A stretch of 64,000 bases of DNA from the NCBI GenBank assembly GCA_042862465.1, contig JASTVH010000014.1, positions 1 to 64,000 on the forward strand. Reading direction: 5' to 3'. The position numbers and the translations under genes were made by a program. This DNA comes from JASTVH01 sp042862465. GTDB lineage: Bacteria; Pseudomonadota; Gammaproteobacteria; Pseudomonadales; Oleiphilaceae. Numbering within the stretch: position 1 is the first letter of the stretch; the number at the start of each line of letters is the position of its first letter. Below are positions 34,870 through 42,844 of this stretch, piece by piece. Below the pieces are notes generated by a model, which saw only the letters and a list, made by a program, of their open reading frames with translations, was not told the DNA's origin and did no database searches.

Positions 34870-36422
34870 CGTCCCCCCTGATTCTGGCCATCGACAACGG
34901 CACCCAGAGTGTCCGCGCGCTGCTGTTCAATCTCGACGGGGATCTGGTGGGCAAGGGCAAGGAGGAAATCGAGCCCTATTTCTCGGCGCATCCCGGCTGG
35001 GCGGAACAGCATCCGGACTATTACTGGGAAAGCCTGGGGCGGGCCTGCGAGAAATTGTGGGCGGACACCGACGCCCAACCCGAGGACGTCACCGCGGTTA
35101 CGGTCACCACGCAGCGGGGGACAGTGATCAACCTTGATCGTCACGGCGATCCACTGCGGCCGGCCATCATCTGGCTGGATCAGCGCCATGCTGAGGTCGA
35201 AGGTGCCATCCGCGGCCCCTGGGGCTGGGCGTTCAAGCTCCTGGGGTTGCAGGAGACCATCAAGCGGTTCCGGGAAAACTGCCAGGCCAACTGGATCGCC
35301 CAGAACCAGCCGGAGATCTGGAACGAAACCGACAAGTTCGTGCTGCTCTCCGGCTATCTCAACTACCGCCTGACCGGCAGGATCATCGATTCCACCGGCA
35401 GTCAGGTGGGCTACATTCCCTTCGACTACAAGCGCCAGGCCTGGGCGGGCGGGCGCGATTTCAAGTGGCAGCTGATGCCGGTCAAGGGCAGCCAGCTGCC
35501 CGAGCTGGTCCAGCCTGGCGAGAAGATGGGGGAGTTGCAGGATGAGGCCGCCCGTCACATGGGCCTGCCCGCCGGGCTGCCAGTGATCGCCGCGGCTTCC
35601 GATAAGGCCTGCGAGATCCTCGGCTCGGGTGGTAATGCACCGGATATCGGCTGCATGAGCTACGGCACCACGGCGACCATCAACGCCAACAATGCCCGCT
35701 ACGTGGAACCCATCCGGTTCATGCCACCGTATCCCTCGGCGATTCCCCATCATTATTGCACCGAGGTGATGATCTACCGGGGCTTCTGGATGGTCAGCTG
35801 GTTCAAGCGCGAGTTTGGCCAGCGGGAGCAACAGATCGCGGAAGAGCGGGGGATCCAGCCGGAGGCGCTGTTTGATGAGCTGGTCAACGAAGTGCCACCG
35901 GGCTCCATGGGGTTGATGCTGCAGCCCTACTGGTCGCCGGGCGTGCGCCAGCCGGGGCCGGAAGCGAAAGGGGCCATCATCGGCTTTGGCGACGTCCATA
36001 CCCGCTCGCACATCTATCGGGCCATTCTCGAAGGGCTGGCCTATGCGCTGCGTGAAGGCAAGGAGCGCATCGAGAAACGTACCGGGGTCACCATGCAACG
36101 GTTGCGGGTGGCCGGCGGCGGTTCCCAGAGCGATGCGGCGATGCAGCTCACGGCGGACATCTTCGGCCTGCCGGCGGAGCGGCCCCATACCTATGAAACC
36201 TCCGGCCTGGGGGCGGCCATCGATGCGGCGGTGGGGATGGGGTATTACCCGGATTTCGATACGGCGGTGGAGCGTATGACGCGGGTCGGACAGGTGTTTG
36301 AGCCGGATCCCGAAACCCAGGCGCTTTACGATCACCTCTACAAAGAGGTGTATCAGAACATGTATGGCCGGCTGCAGCCGCTGTATGAGCGGATTCGGCG
36401 GATTACCGGCTATCCCCGCTAG
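34866..36422 (+). CDS. FGGY-family carbohydrate/polyol kinase
   Basis: 518 aa. N-terminal ATPase fold AIDNGTQSVRALLFN, the TVTTQRGTVINLD segment, IIWLDQR, and the C-terminal nucleotide site RVAGGGSQSDAAMQLTADIF. The family phosphorylates sugars, glycerol and polyols. It lacks the classical GlpK start (DQGTTSSR) and GlpK substrate-loop signatures, so its substrate is not simply glycerol by inspection. Its ATG overlaps the GlpD stop by 4 bases, so all three genes are translationally coupled. A repeat block begins directly after the stop. Confidence 0.87.
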   Translation: MTSPLILAIDNGTQSVRALLFNLDGDLVGKGKEEIEPYFSAHPGWAEQHPDYYWESLGRACEKLWADTDAQPEDVTAVTVTTQRGTVINLDRHGDPLRPAIIWLDQRHAEVEGAIRGPWGWAFKLLGLQETIKRFRENCQANWIAQNQPEIWNETDKFVLLSGYLNYRLTGRIIDSTGSQVGYIPFDYKRQAWAGGRDFKWQLMPVKGSQLPELVQPGEKMGELQDEAARHMGLPAGLPVIAAASDKACEILGSGGNAPDIGCMSYGTTATINANNARYVEPIRFMPPYPSAIPHHYCTEVMIYRGFWMVSWFKREFGQREQQIAEERGIQPEALFDELVNEVPPGSMGLMLQPYWSPGVRQPGPEAKGAIIGFGDVHTRSHIYRAILEGLAYALREGKERIEKRTGVTMQRLRVAGGGSQSDAAMQLTADIFGLPAERPHTYETSGLGAAIDAAVGMGYYPDFDTAVERMTRVGQVFEPDPETQALYDHLYKEVYQNMYGRLQPLYERIRRITGYPR

Positions 36423-36426
36423 TCTC

Positions 36427-36708
36427 GTAGGTTGGGCTGACGAAGGAAGCCCAACATGATTCATGCAGGTGGCATCCTGTTGGGCTTCGCAGGCTCAGCC
36501 CAACCTACGGTGCATGACTTGCCCCCAACCGTCATACCCGCGCAGGCGGGTATACAGAGCGGCAAACACTTCAACTGGATGCAAAACGCCCTGGATCCCC
36601 GCCTACGCGGGGATGACGGGGGGCGAGTGCGGGGCGAGTGTTCGCGAACAACGGCGCATCCGCTCGGACATAACGGTTGAGGAGCACTCAGACAGATGGT
36701 ATCTACGG
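36427..36708 (+). repeat. 282-bp direct repeat, copy 1 (contains family B and C elements)
   Basis: Copy 2 is at 36941-37222, with about 7 mismatches in 282 bases. It contains a family B palindrome (36427-36508) and a family C element (36529-36619). Family C starts CCGTCATACCCGCGCAGG, ends CGCGGGGATGACGG, and each arm is itself a hairpin. A unique tail of about 90 bases follows. No credible coding frame. Confidence 0.85.
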
Positions 36709-36778
36709 CACTGCTGTCCGGGGAAATACAGAAGCCGTGGCTCGTGGCTTTGGGCCTCCCTTAAGATTGCGGCATGGA

Positions 36779-36909
36779 GCCCCTCGCCCCTCCGTGGGAG
36801 AGGGGTTGGGGAGAGGGGGAGCCGGGGCCTGCGCCGGCCGAATCCTCAACGGGGGCCTATTGGCCCCTCCCCCTCTCCCTGGCCCTCTCCCACGTTGGGG
36901 AGAGGGGAT
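36779..36909. repeat. REP-like element, family A, second copy
   Basis: CCCCTCGCCCCTCCGTGGGAGAGG on the left (arm split for length) faces CCTCCCCCTCTCCC...GTTGGGGAGAGGGG on the right. It lies in the 232-base spacer between the two copies of the 282-bp repeat; similar to 30243-30381. Confidence 0.7.
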
Positions 36910-36940
36910 GTAGGTTCTCACCAGGTGCGACACTAGGGCG

Positions 36941-37222
36941 GTAGGTTGGGCTGACGTAGGAAGCCCAACATGATTCATGCAGGTAGCATCCTGTTGGGCT
37001 TCGCAGGCTCAGCCCAACCTACGGTGCATGACTTGCCCCCAACCGTCATACCCGCGCAGGCGGGTATCCAGAGCGGCAAACACTTCAACTGGATGCAAAA
37101 CGCCCTGGATCCCCGCCTACGCGGGGATGACGGGGATCGAGAGCGGGGCGAGTGTTCGTGAACAACGGCGCATCCGCTCGGACATAACGGTTGAGGAGCA
37201 CTCAGACAGATGGTATCTACGG
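36941..37222 (+). repeat. 282-bp direct repeat, copy 2
   Basis: Same order as copy 1: family B element (36941-37022), family C element (37043-37133), then the unique tail. It ends one base before the stop codon of pncB (37226-37224 on the minus strand). Upstream at 36929-36937 is GACACTAGG, the core of the 15-mer found at 181 and 5166. Confidence 0.85.
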
Positions 37223-37223
37223 G

Positions 37224-38585
37224 TCAAATCTCCAGATTCAGGTGCTGCAATGTCTCCGTCTGCAGCCCTTTTAGTTCCTCGCCAATGGTCACCGGATAAG
37301 CGTCGTTCTCCTCCAGGGCTCGCACCTGATCCGGGAGCCGTGCGATGGCATCGCGCGCATTGTCCCGGGCTGTCTTAACATCCGGAATCATATGCTCGAG
37401 CACTTCGCCCTGTTCCATGGTCGGCACCAACAGCGCCTCACCCGGCGCATCGCCGCCGCGCAGGGTAATGAGATCGCCACTGTAGCGTCCGTTGCGGTCG
37501 CATTGGCGAAAGACCTGCTTGCGGCCGGGGAATGACTGCTTGCCGGTGGAGCTTTTCATGGACGGTTCGCCGGCGTACTCCGTCAGCTTGTAGGCCAGTT
37601 CCAGGGACGGTGCATCCTCGGCCGCGCCCAGGGCGGTACCGACGCCGAAGCCGTCGATGGGGGCCTGGTCCCGGACCAGCTTCTGAATCTTGTATTCATC
37701 CAGGCCGCTGCTGGCCATGATCTTGATGCCCTTCAGGCCGGCGTCGTCCAGTATCTTCCGGCAGCGGCGGGCCAGCTCGGCCAGGTCGCCGGAATCCAGA
37801 CGAATGGCGCCGATGTTGGCTTCGTCATCCTGTTTCAGCCAATCGACAATGCCTCGGACGGCGCGCTCGGTGTCGTAGGTGTCCACCAACAGCGTGGTGC
37901 CCGGATAGAGCCGCGCATAGGCCTTGAAGGCGGCCATTTCATCGTCATGGGCCTGCACGAAACTGTGGGCCATGGTGCCCTTCACGGGCAGGTCAAAGTC
38001 CTGACCGGCCAGGATGTTGCTGGTGCCCGCCAGGCCGGCGGTCGCGTAGGCCCGCACGCCCCGGTAAGCCGCATCGAGGCCGTGCATCCGGCGCATACCG
38101 AAATCCACCACCGGCCGGCCCTGGGCGGCTTCCACCAGCCGGACCGCCTTGGAGGCGATCACGCTTTCCAGGTGCACGTAGTTCATGATCAGGCTTTCGA
38201 GAATTTGCGCCTCGATGATGGGCGCTTCCACCTCCAGCAGTGGCTCCTGCGGGAAGACCGGCGTGCCTTCCGGCAGGGCATGGACATCCCCGGAAAAACG
38301 GAACTCGGCCAGCCAGTCCAGAAACGCCGGATCGAACATGTCCAGCTGACTCAGCCGCTTCAGGTGCTCGCCGCTAAAGCGCAGGGACTGGATGACCCGG
38401 GTGATATGCTGTTGGCCGCAGGCCAGCAGGAAGTTGCGGTGGTTCGGCTTCCTGCGGAAAAACAGGCTGAACGTGGCCCGCTGGTTCATGCCTTCGGACC
38501 AATAGGCCTGGGCCATGGCCATTTCATAGAGGTCAACCAGCAGGGGTAAATCGCTTTCGTGGACTGTCAGCGCGTCTCGAGCCAT
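37224..38585 (-). CDS. pncB: Nicotinate phosphoribosyltransferase
   Basis: 453 aa. The start LPLLVDLYEMAMAQAYW, GMRRMHGLDAAYRG, GTMAHSFVQAHDDEMAAF (catalytic His region), IRLDSGDLAELARRCR and KIMASSGLDEYKI are typical of NAPRTase. The enzyme joins nicotinate and PRPP to nicotinate mononucleotide in NAD salvage. I chose ATG 38585, preceded by GTGAGG, rather than the upstream ATG inside pncA. It follows pncA by 7 bases, forming a two-gene salvage operon: PncA makes its substrate. Confidence 0.93.
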   Translation of the reverse strand: MARDALTVHESDLPLLVDLYEMAMAQAYWSEGMNQRATFSLFFRRKPNHRNFLLACGQQHITRVIQSLRFSGEHLKRLSQLDMFDPAFLDWLAEFRFSGDVHALPEGTPVFPQEPLLEVEAPIIEAQILESLIMNYVHLESVIASKAVRLVEAAQGRPVVDFGMRRMHGLDAAYRGVRAYATAGLAGTSNILAGQDFDLPVKGTMAHSFVQAHDDEMAAFKAYARLYPGTTLLVDTYDTERAVRGIVDWLKQDDEANIGAIRLDSGDLAELARRCRKILDDAGLKGIKIMASSGLDEYKIQKLVRDQAPIDGFGVGTALGAAEDAPSLELAYKLTEYAGEPSMKSSTGKQSFPGRKQVFRQCDRNGRYSGDLITLRGGDAPGEALLVPTMEQGEVLEHMIPDVKTARDNARDAIARLPDQVRALEENDAYPVTIGEELKGLQTETLQHLNLEI

Positions 38586-38592
38586 TAAAACC

Positions 38593-39138
38593 TCACTTGA
38601 TTGCAGAACCGGCTTCACGAAGTTCCTGATAGACCTGCTCCGTCTTGTCGCTGTCGACGGCCCGGGTGCCGTCGGCGATCAGTTCGACGTTGAATCCTTC
38701 CTTGCAGGCGTCCTTGACCGTGGCCTGGACGCAAACATCCAGTGCCAGACCGAGCACATGCAGTCGCTCGATACCATGGCGCCTGAGGTAACTGCCCAGA
38801 TCGGTACCATCGAACGCGGAGTAGGCATCTTCATCAAACCGGGTGCCTTTACTGACACGCACGGCGTCGTCAGGCAATTTCATTTGCGGGTGAAAGGCGG
38901 CGCCAGGGGTGTCCTGGACGCAGTGGACAGGCCAGGGGCCGTCGCGGTCCTGGAAGCTGCAGTGGTCCACCGGGTGCCAGTCCCGCGAGGCGATGATGGG
39001 CCAGCCTCGTTGCCCGGCCTGGTCGATCCAGTGGTTCACAACGGGAATGATCGCCTCGCTGTCAGGAACGGCCAGCGAACCGCCCTCGCAGAAATCGTTC
39101 TGCACATCGACGATAAGCAGTGCATCTTGCGTCGCCAT
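38593..39138 (-). CDS. pncA: Nicotinamidase
   Basis: 181-aa isochorismatase-fold hydrolase converting nicotinamide to nicotinate. The catalytic triad is visible: Asp11 (LLIVDVQNDF), Lys97 (RVSKGTRFDED) and Cys136 (ALDVCVQAT). The metal ligands Asp53, His55 and His59 lie in SRDWHPVDHCSF. First gene of the pncA-pncB operon. A structured intergenic region with a leftward terminator lies upstream. Confidence 0.94.
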   Translation of the reverse strand: MATQDALLIVDVQNDFCEGGSLAVPDSEAIIPVVNHWIDQAGQRGWPIIASRDWHPVDHCSFQDRDGPWPVHCVQDTPGAAFHPQMKLPDDAVRVSKGTRFDEDAYSAFDGTDLGSYLRRHGIERLHVLGLALDVCVQATVKDACKEGFNVELIADGTRAVDSDKTEQVYQELREAGSAIK

Positions 39139-39269
39139 AGCGCCTCCCTTATCCCTGTAGCGCCTGTTGACTGTCTGTTACTGAAAAATGTGCGCCTGGG
39201 AGGGGGCGAAATCAAGGGGGCTGACTGGAAGAGGGGCGTAACGCTGCCGGTGGGTGGCTTTCTGTCGCC

Positions 39270-39297
39270 AAAAAAAAAAGCAGATCAAACGATCTGC
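39270..39297 (-). terminator. Intrinsic terminator, leftward
   Basis: Stem GCAGATC/GATCTGC (39291-39297 and 39280-39286), loop GTTT on the minus strand, then ten consecutive T (39279-39270). It lies 307 bases past the stop of the nearest leftward gene, which argues for a separate transcript. Confidence 0.85.
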
Positions 39298-39410
39298 TCT
39301 AAGGGAAGAATGATGAAAGCCTGAAACTAAAACCTGTTGGATTCCCCCCCAAAGAGCGGCGGAGGTACAACTCGGCTCCTCCGCCTTGGGGGATACTACT
39401 CAAATCCACG
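39270..39410 (-). ncRNA. Candidate small RNA with its own intrinsic terminator
   Basis: On the minus strand, CCCCCAA (39392-39386) and GGCGGAGG (39385-39378) pair with CCTCCGCC (39365-39358) and TTGGGGG (39352-39346), with a 5-nt one-sided bulge: 15 base pairs. About 50 nt later comes GCAGATC-GTTT-GATCTGC (39297-39280) followed by ten T, a textbook terminator. Nothing coding ends here on that strand within 300 bases. A promoter is not obvious. I do not recognise the RNA family; the 5' end is a guess. Confidence 0.4.
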
Positions 39411-39603
39411 ATTAAAAGATTAAGCCCTGGAGCCGGTTAAGTCTGTGCGTAATGGGTGAGGGAGTGTGTGCTTGAGGTGTTGGGGTGTAACGGGAAAGTC
39501 GCTGTTTGTTAAAGCGTGTTACACGAGGGGCCGGTTAGGCTTTTTGATGGAGGTTGGACGCGGGTGCAGTTGCTTTGGCTGCACCCGCAGCTTTCCGGGG
39601 GTG

Positions 39604-40578
39604 TTACGCTTCGTTGGCCAGGGCCTGAGGCGTGGTTTCGGTAATGACCCGGGTGTCGTAGGAGCGCATCAGGGCGTTGATGCAGGCCTTTTCCATCGCG
39701 GCGGGCGTGGGCGCCTCGTCGTCGTTGCCGTAGATGCACAGGGCGGTGCCGGCTTCCACGGAGGTGAAGCCCGCGGTGGTCTTGATGGCCTTGTGGTTGA
39801 TGCCCTCATGAATCCGCTTGAAGGCGCTCGCCGAGCAATGCTCGGGATAGGCGAAATGGGCAATGATGGCGAACTGGTTGTCGCTGATCCGGCAGAGGGC
39901 GTCCAGCGGGCGGATCAGGTGGGTCAGGCGTCGGCCGATGCCGGTGGCCAGTTCCGCCATGATGCTCTCGGAGAAGCGGTGCTTGAGCTCCTGCCAGTTG
40001 CGGATACCCACGATCACATAGGCCGTGGCGCCACCACGGGATTCCGTATAGCGCAGTGCTTTTTCCAGCCGGGCCTTGGCATAGCTTTCATTGGCCAGGC
40101 CGGTCTCGATGTCGATGATGTTGCGCTGCTCCAGCTCGCGGTTGTTCTCGATCAGCAGGCGGTTGGCCACCAGCAGGGTATTCTGGCGGTCGGCCATGCG
40201 ATCGGCGGCGTAGACCCGGGGCAGCAGCTGCTTGCTCATGTCCGACTTGTAGATGAAGTCGTCCACGCCGCGGTCAAACGCCTCGGAAAGGGCGCTCACG
40301 CTTTCCCGGGCCGTGAGCAGGATCACGTAGGTGTAGTGGCCGAGCTGCTCGTCCAGCTGGCGGACGCGGTCGGTCATCTCCAGGCCGTCCATGTCCGGCA
40401 TCAGCCAGTCGGCAATCAGCACGCTGGCCGGGCGTTCTTCCATCATGCGCAGGCCTTCCGGCGCGCTGTTGGCTACCCGCACATCGCTGTAACCGGCGTT
40501 TTTCAGGGCCCGGCCCACAACGGCGCTACTGAATTTGGCATCGTCAACGACAAGAATGGATAACTCGAGGTTCGGCAT
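39604..40578 (-). CDS. Response regulator with degenerate GGDEF domain
   Basis: 324 aa. N-terminal receiver: acidic pair LSILVVDDAKF, phospho-acceptor Asp in LIADWLMPDMDGLEM, Thr and Lys positions around VILLTARES. A GGDEF-like domain follows (IDIETGLANESYAKARLEKAL ... AELATGIGRRL), where the GGDEF motif is replaced by RISDNQFAII. Catalysis is therefore unlikely; it could bind GTP or a partner. Start ATG 40578 lacks a strong RBS, but upstream residues are low quality. Divergent from yajQ. No histidine kinase is adjacent, so the partner is unknown. Confidence 0.85.
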   Translation of the reverse strand: MPNLELSILVVDDAKFSSAVVGRALKNAGYSDVRVANSAPEGLRMMEERPASVLIADWLMPDMDGLEMTDRVRQLDEQLGHYTYVILLTARESVSALSEAFDRGVDDFIYKSDMSKQLLPRVYAADRMADRQNTLLVANRLLIENNRELEQRNIIDIETGLANESYAKARLEKALRYTESRGGATAYVIVGIRNWQELKHRFSESIMAELATGIGRRLTHLIRPLDALCRISDNQFAIIAHFAYPEHCSASAFKRIHEGINHKAIKTTAGFTSVEAGTALCIYGNDDEAPTPAAMEKACINALMRSYDTRVITETTPQALANEA

Positions 40579-40887
40579 ATAACACTGCTTTTTCAGGCGT
40601 TTGTTATTATTCGATGCGGAAACGACGATGGCCTCAGCCATTTCAGGGGGCCTTTTGCGGGCCCTGTTTTTCCTGTTTGCCGGTTGCACCGAAGAGAAGG
40701 TTTGAGGGGGCATTATAGCGCAACTGCTTGTCACCGCTGCCCGAATTTGCAAAAGTTTGAATCCGGTCCCCGGTCCATTTGCAAAATAGTGTGGAACTGT
40801 GACCTTCTTCCATGCGATGTCGATCCTGTGTCGTTTTTTTAACCCCATGCGCGACGGGCACGGCCCGTGAATCGAGGAGCTTGATGA
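40579..40887. promoter_or_regulatory. Divergent region between the response regulator and yajQ
   Basis: 309 bases. A hairpin with T tract on the plus strand (CAGGG...CCCTG then TTTTT, 40644-40672) has no obvious gene before it. ATTTGCAAAA occurs twice in direct orientation (40745-40754 and 40777-40786), 32 bases apart, with the tandem heptamer CCGGTCC-CCGGTCC between them. This looks like a regulator binding region for yajQ. Confidence 0.35.
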
Positions 40888-41370
40888 ATGCCGTCTTTTG
40901 ATATTGTTTCCGAAGTGGATATGCACGAGATTACCAACGCGGTGGATCAGGCCCGCCGGGAGCTGGGTAATCGCTGGGATTTCAAGAACGTCGACGCAGG
41001 ATTTGAGCACAACGACAACACCATCACCATTGCCGCCGAGCAGGAATTCCAGCTGGATCAGCTGGCGGACATGCTACGCATGGCCCTGGCCAAGCGCGGG
41101 GTGGATACGCGCACACTGAAAGAGGAGCAGGAATCCCGTTCCGGCAAGCAGGTCAAGCGGCAGTTCAGTGTCCAGCAGGGTATCGACCAGCCCACCGCCA
41201 AGGACATCGTCAAGCGTATCAAGGGTTCCGGGATCAAGGTGCAGGCCTCCATTCAGGGCGAACAGGTCCGGGTCAACGGCAAGAAGCGCGATGATCTGCA
41301 GCAGGTGATCGCCATGCTCAAGGAATCCGACCTGGAGCTGCCGCTGCAATTCAATAACTTCCGGGATTGA
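40888..41370 (+). CDS. yajQ: YajQ family cyclic di-GMP/nucleotide-binding protein
   Basis: 160 aa. MPSFDIVSEVDMHEITNAVDQARREL, GNRWDFKNVDAGFEH and KRIKGSGIKVQASIQGEQVRVNGKKRDDLQ are diagnostic. YajQ has two ferredoxin-like domains; Xanthomonas and Pseudomonas homologues bind c-di-GMP and modulate transcription. Start ATG 40888 follows GAGGAG. The AmpG-like gene starts one base after its stop codon, so they are co-transcribed. Confidence 0.95.
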   Translation: MPSFDIVSEVDMHEITNAVDQARRELGNRWDFKNVDAGFEHNDNTITIAAEQEFQLDQLADMLRMALAKRGVDTRTLKEEQESRSGKQVKRQFSVQQGIDQPTAKDIVKRIKGSGIKVQASIQGEQVRVNGKKRDDLQQVIAMLKESDLELPLQFNNFRD

Positions 41371-41371
41371 T

Positions 41372-42844
41372 GTGGCGCAGTCCTCGGTAGACCAGCAGTC
41401 CTTCAAAGAAGCGCTCTACGTCTATACCCGCCGCCCCGTTCTGCTGATGCTGCTACTGGGCTTCTCGGCGGGCTTGCCGTTGCTTCTGGTGTTCTCGACA
41501 CTCACCGCCCGATTGTCAGATCTGGGTGTCGAAACGGCGACCATCGGTTTCTTCAGCTGGCTGGGGATTACCTACTCGATCAAGGTGATCTGGGCGCCCG
41601 TTGTCGACTGGTTGCAGATTCCTTTGCTAACCCGGCTCTTGGGACAGCGGCGCAGCTGGATGCTGCTGGCCCAGGGCGGCATCGCACTGGGACTCTGGCA
41701 GATGGCCATTACGGATCCGGTTGAAAACACCACCTGGCTCGCCCTGTCCGGATTGCTCGTCGCGTTCTCATCGGCGACCCAGGATGTGTCGATTGACGCC
41801 TTCAGAATCGAGGCTGCAGAAGCCCGCTTTCAGGCGGCCATGTCCGCCATGTATGTGTTTGGATATCGCCTTGCGCTGCTGGTAGCCGGGGCCGGTGCGC
41901 TCTACATCGCGCAGTTTTTCTCCTGGAGCTGGGCCTACCTGGCCATGGCCGCCTTGATGGGAATTGGCGCCTTTGCCGTGTTGGTGGCCAGGGAGCCGCA
42001 GGGCCAGCGCCATGAACGGGTACACGAAACGGCGGAAGCCATGGCAGCGGAAGCGGCCCGTCAACCGCACATGCCGGAATGGGCGGGCAAGCTGTGGGGA
42101 TGGCTGAAGGTCTCCGTGGTGGCGCCGTTTGTGGATTTCTTCACCCGTTACGGCAAGTACGCGCTGCCGGTGTTGGTACTGGTGGCGGTTTTCCGCATCT
42201 GTGACCTGTCCATGGGGGTCATGGCCAACCCCTTCTATCTCGATTACATGGGCTTTAGCAAAGTCGACGTCGCCAACGTGACCAAGGTCTTCGGCTTCAT
42301 GATGACCATTCTTGGCGCCGGATTGGGCGGTGTTCTGGTGGCTCGCTTCGGGATTCGGCCGATTCTGCTTGTCGGCGCGATCTCCACGGCGTTGACCAAT
42401 CTGCTGTTCGTGATGATTGCCCAGTTTCCGGATTCTCTGATGACCACGGCCTGGACGTTCAACCTCATGGGGTGGGTGGTCCACGCACCGTTTGATTTGA
42501 TGGCGCTGGGAATGGTGGTGGGGGCGGACAATCTCAGTGGGGGGCTGGCCACCGTGGCGTTCATCGCCTGGTTGTCCAGCATGACCAATGTGGATTTCAC
42601 CGCGACTCAATACGCGCTGTTCAGCTCCCTGATGACCCTGCCGGGCAAATTCATTGGGGGATTTTCCGGGTTGGTGGTGGAGAGTGCCGGCTATCCGGCC
42701 TTTTTCGTGGTGTCGGCTTTCCTGGGTCTGCCCGCCATCCTGCTGGCCTACTGGGTCTGTCGTCGGGGTAACGATCTGGATGCGATGACCCAGCAGTCAA
42801 CTGAACCACTGGACCCATCGGAGCATCAGGGCTCCCAGCCATAG
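41372..42844 (+). CDS. AmpG-family MFS transporter
   Basis: 490 aa with about 12-14 hydrophobic helices. The start RRPVLLMLLLGFSAGLPLLLVFSTL, with WAPVVDWLQIP (MFS loop 2-3 acidic/basic pattern) and SSATQDVSIDAFRIE, is AmpG-like. AmpG imports anhydro-muropeptides for cell-wall recycling. The gene begins at GTG 41372, one base after yajQ, and its last 19 bases overlap the convergent alkyltransferase-like gene. Assignment is to family; the exact substrate is not proven. Confidence 0.85.
   Translation: MAQSSVDQQSFKEALYVYTRRPVLLMLLLGFSAGLPLLLVFSTLTARLSDLGVETATIGFFSWLGITYSIKVIWAPVVDWLQIPLLTRLLGQRRSWMLLAQGGIALGLWQMAITDPVENTTWLALSGLLVAFSSATQDVSIDAFRIEAAEARFQAAMSAMYVFGYRLALLVAGAGALYIAQFFSWSWAYLAMAALMGIGAFAVLVAREPQGQRHERVHETAEAMAAEAARQPHMPEWAGKLWGWLKVSVVAPFVDFFTRYGKYALPVLVLVAVFRICDLSMGVMANPFYLDYMGFSKVDVANVTKVFGFMMTILGAGLGGVLVARFGIRPILLVGAISTALTNLLFVMIAQFPDSLMTTAWTFNLMGWVVHAPFDLMALGMVVGADNLSGGLATVAFIAWLSSMTNVDFTATQYALFSSLMTLPGKFIGGFSGLVVESAGYPAFFVVSAFLGLPAILLAYWVCRRGNDLDAMTQQSTEPLDPSEHQGSQP

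Larger units (their letters stand above)
39139..39603. other. 465-base structured intergenic region between pncA and the response regulator gene
   Basis: No convincing gene. It holds, from right to left on the minus strand, a hairpin with GCGGGTGCAG/CTGCACCCGC arms (39561-39590) just after the response regulator stop, then a long hairpin (39346-39392) and an intrinsic terminator (39270-39297). The last two are listed as a candidate small RNA. Confidence 0.6.

Noticed and set aside
36456..37161. Small proteins in the repeat block (for example starting MIHAGGILLGFAGSAQP)
   Set aside because: The frames recur only because the repeats recur; they lie in palindromes and lack RBS and coding character.
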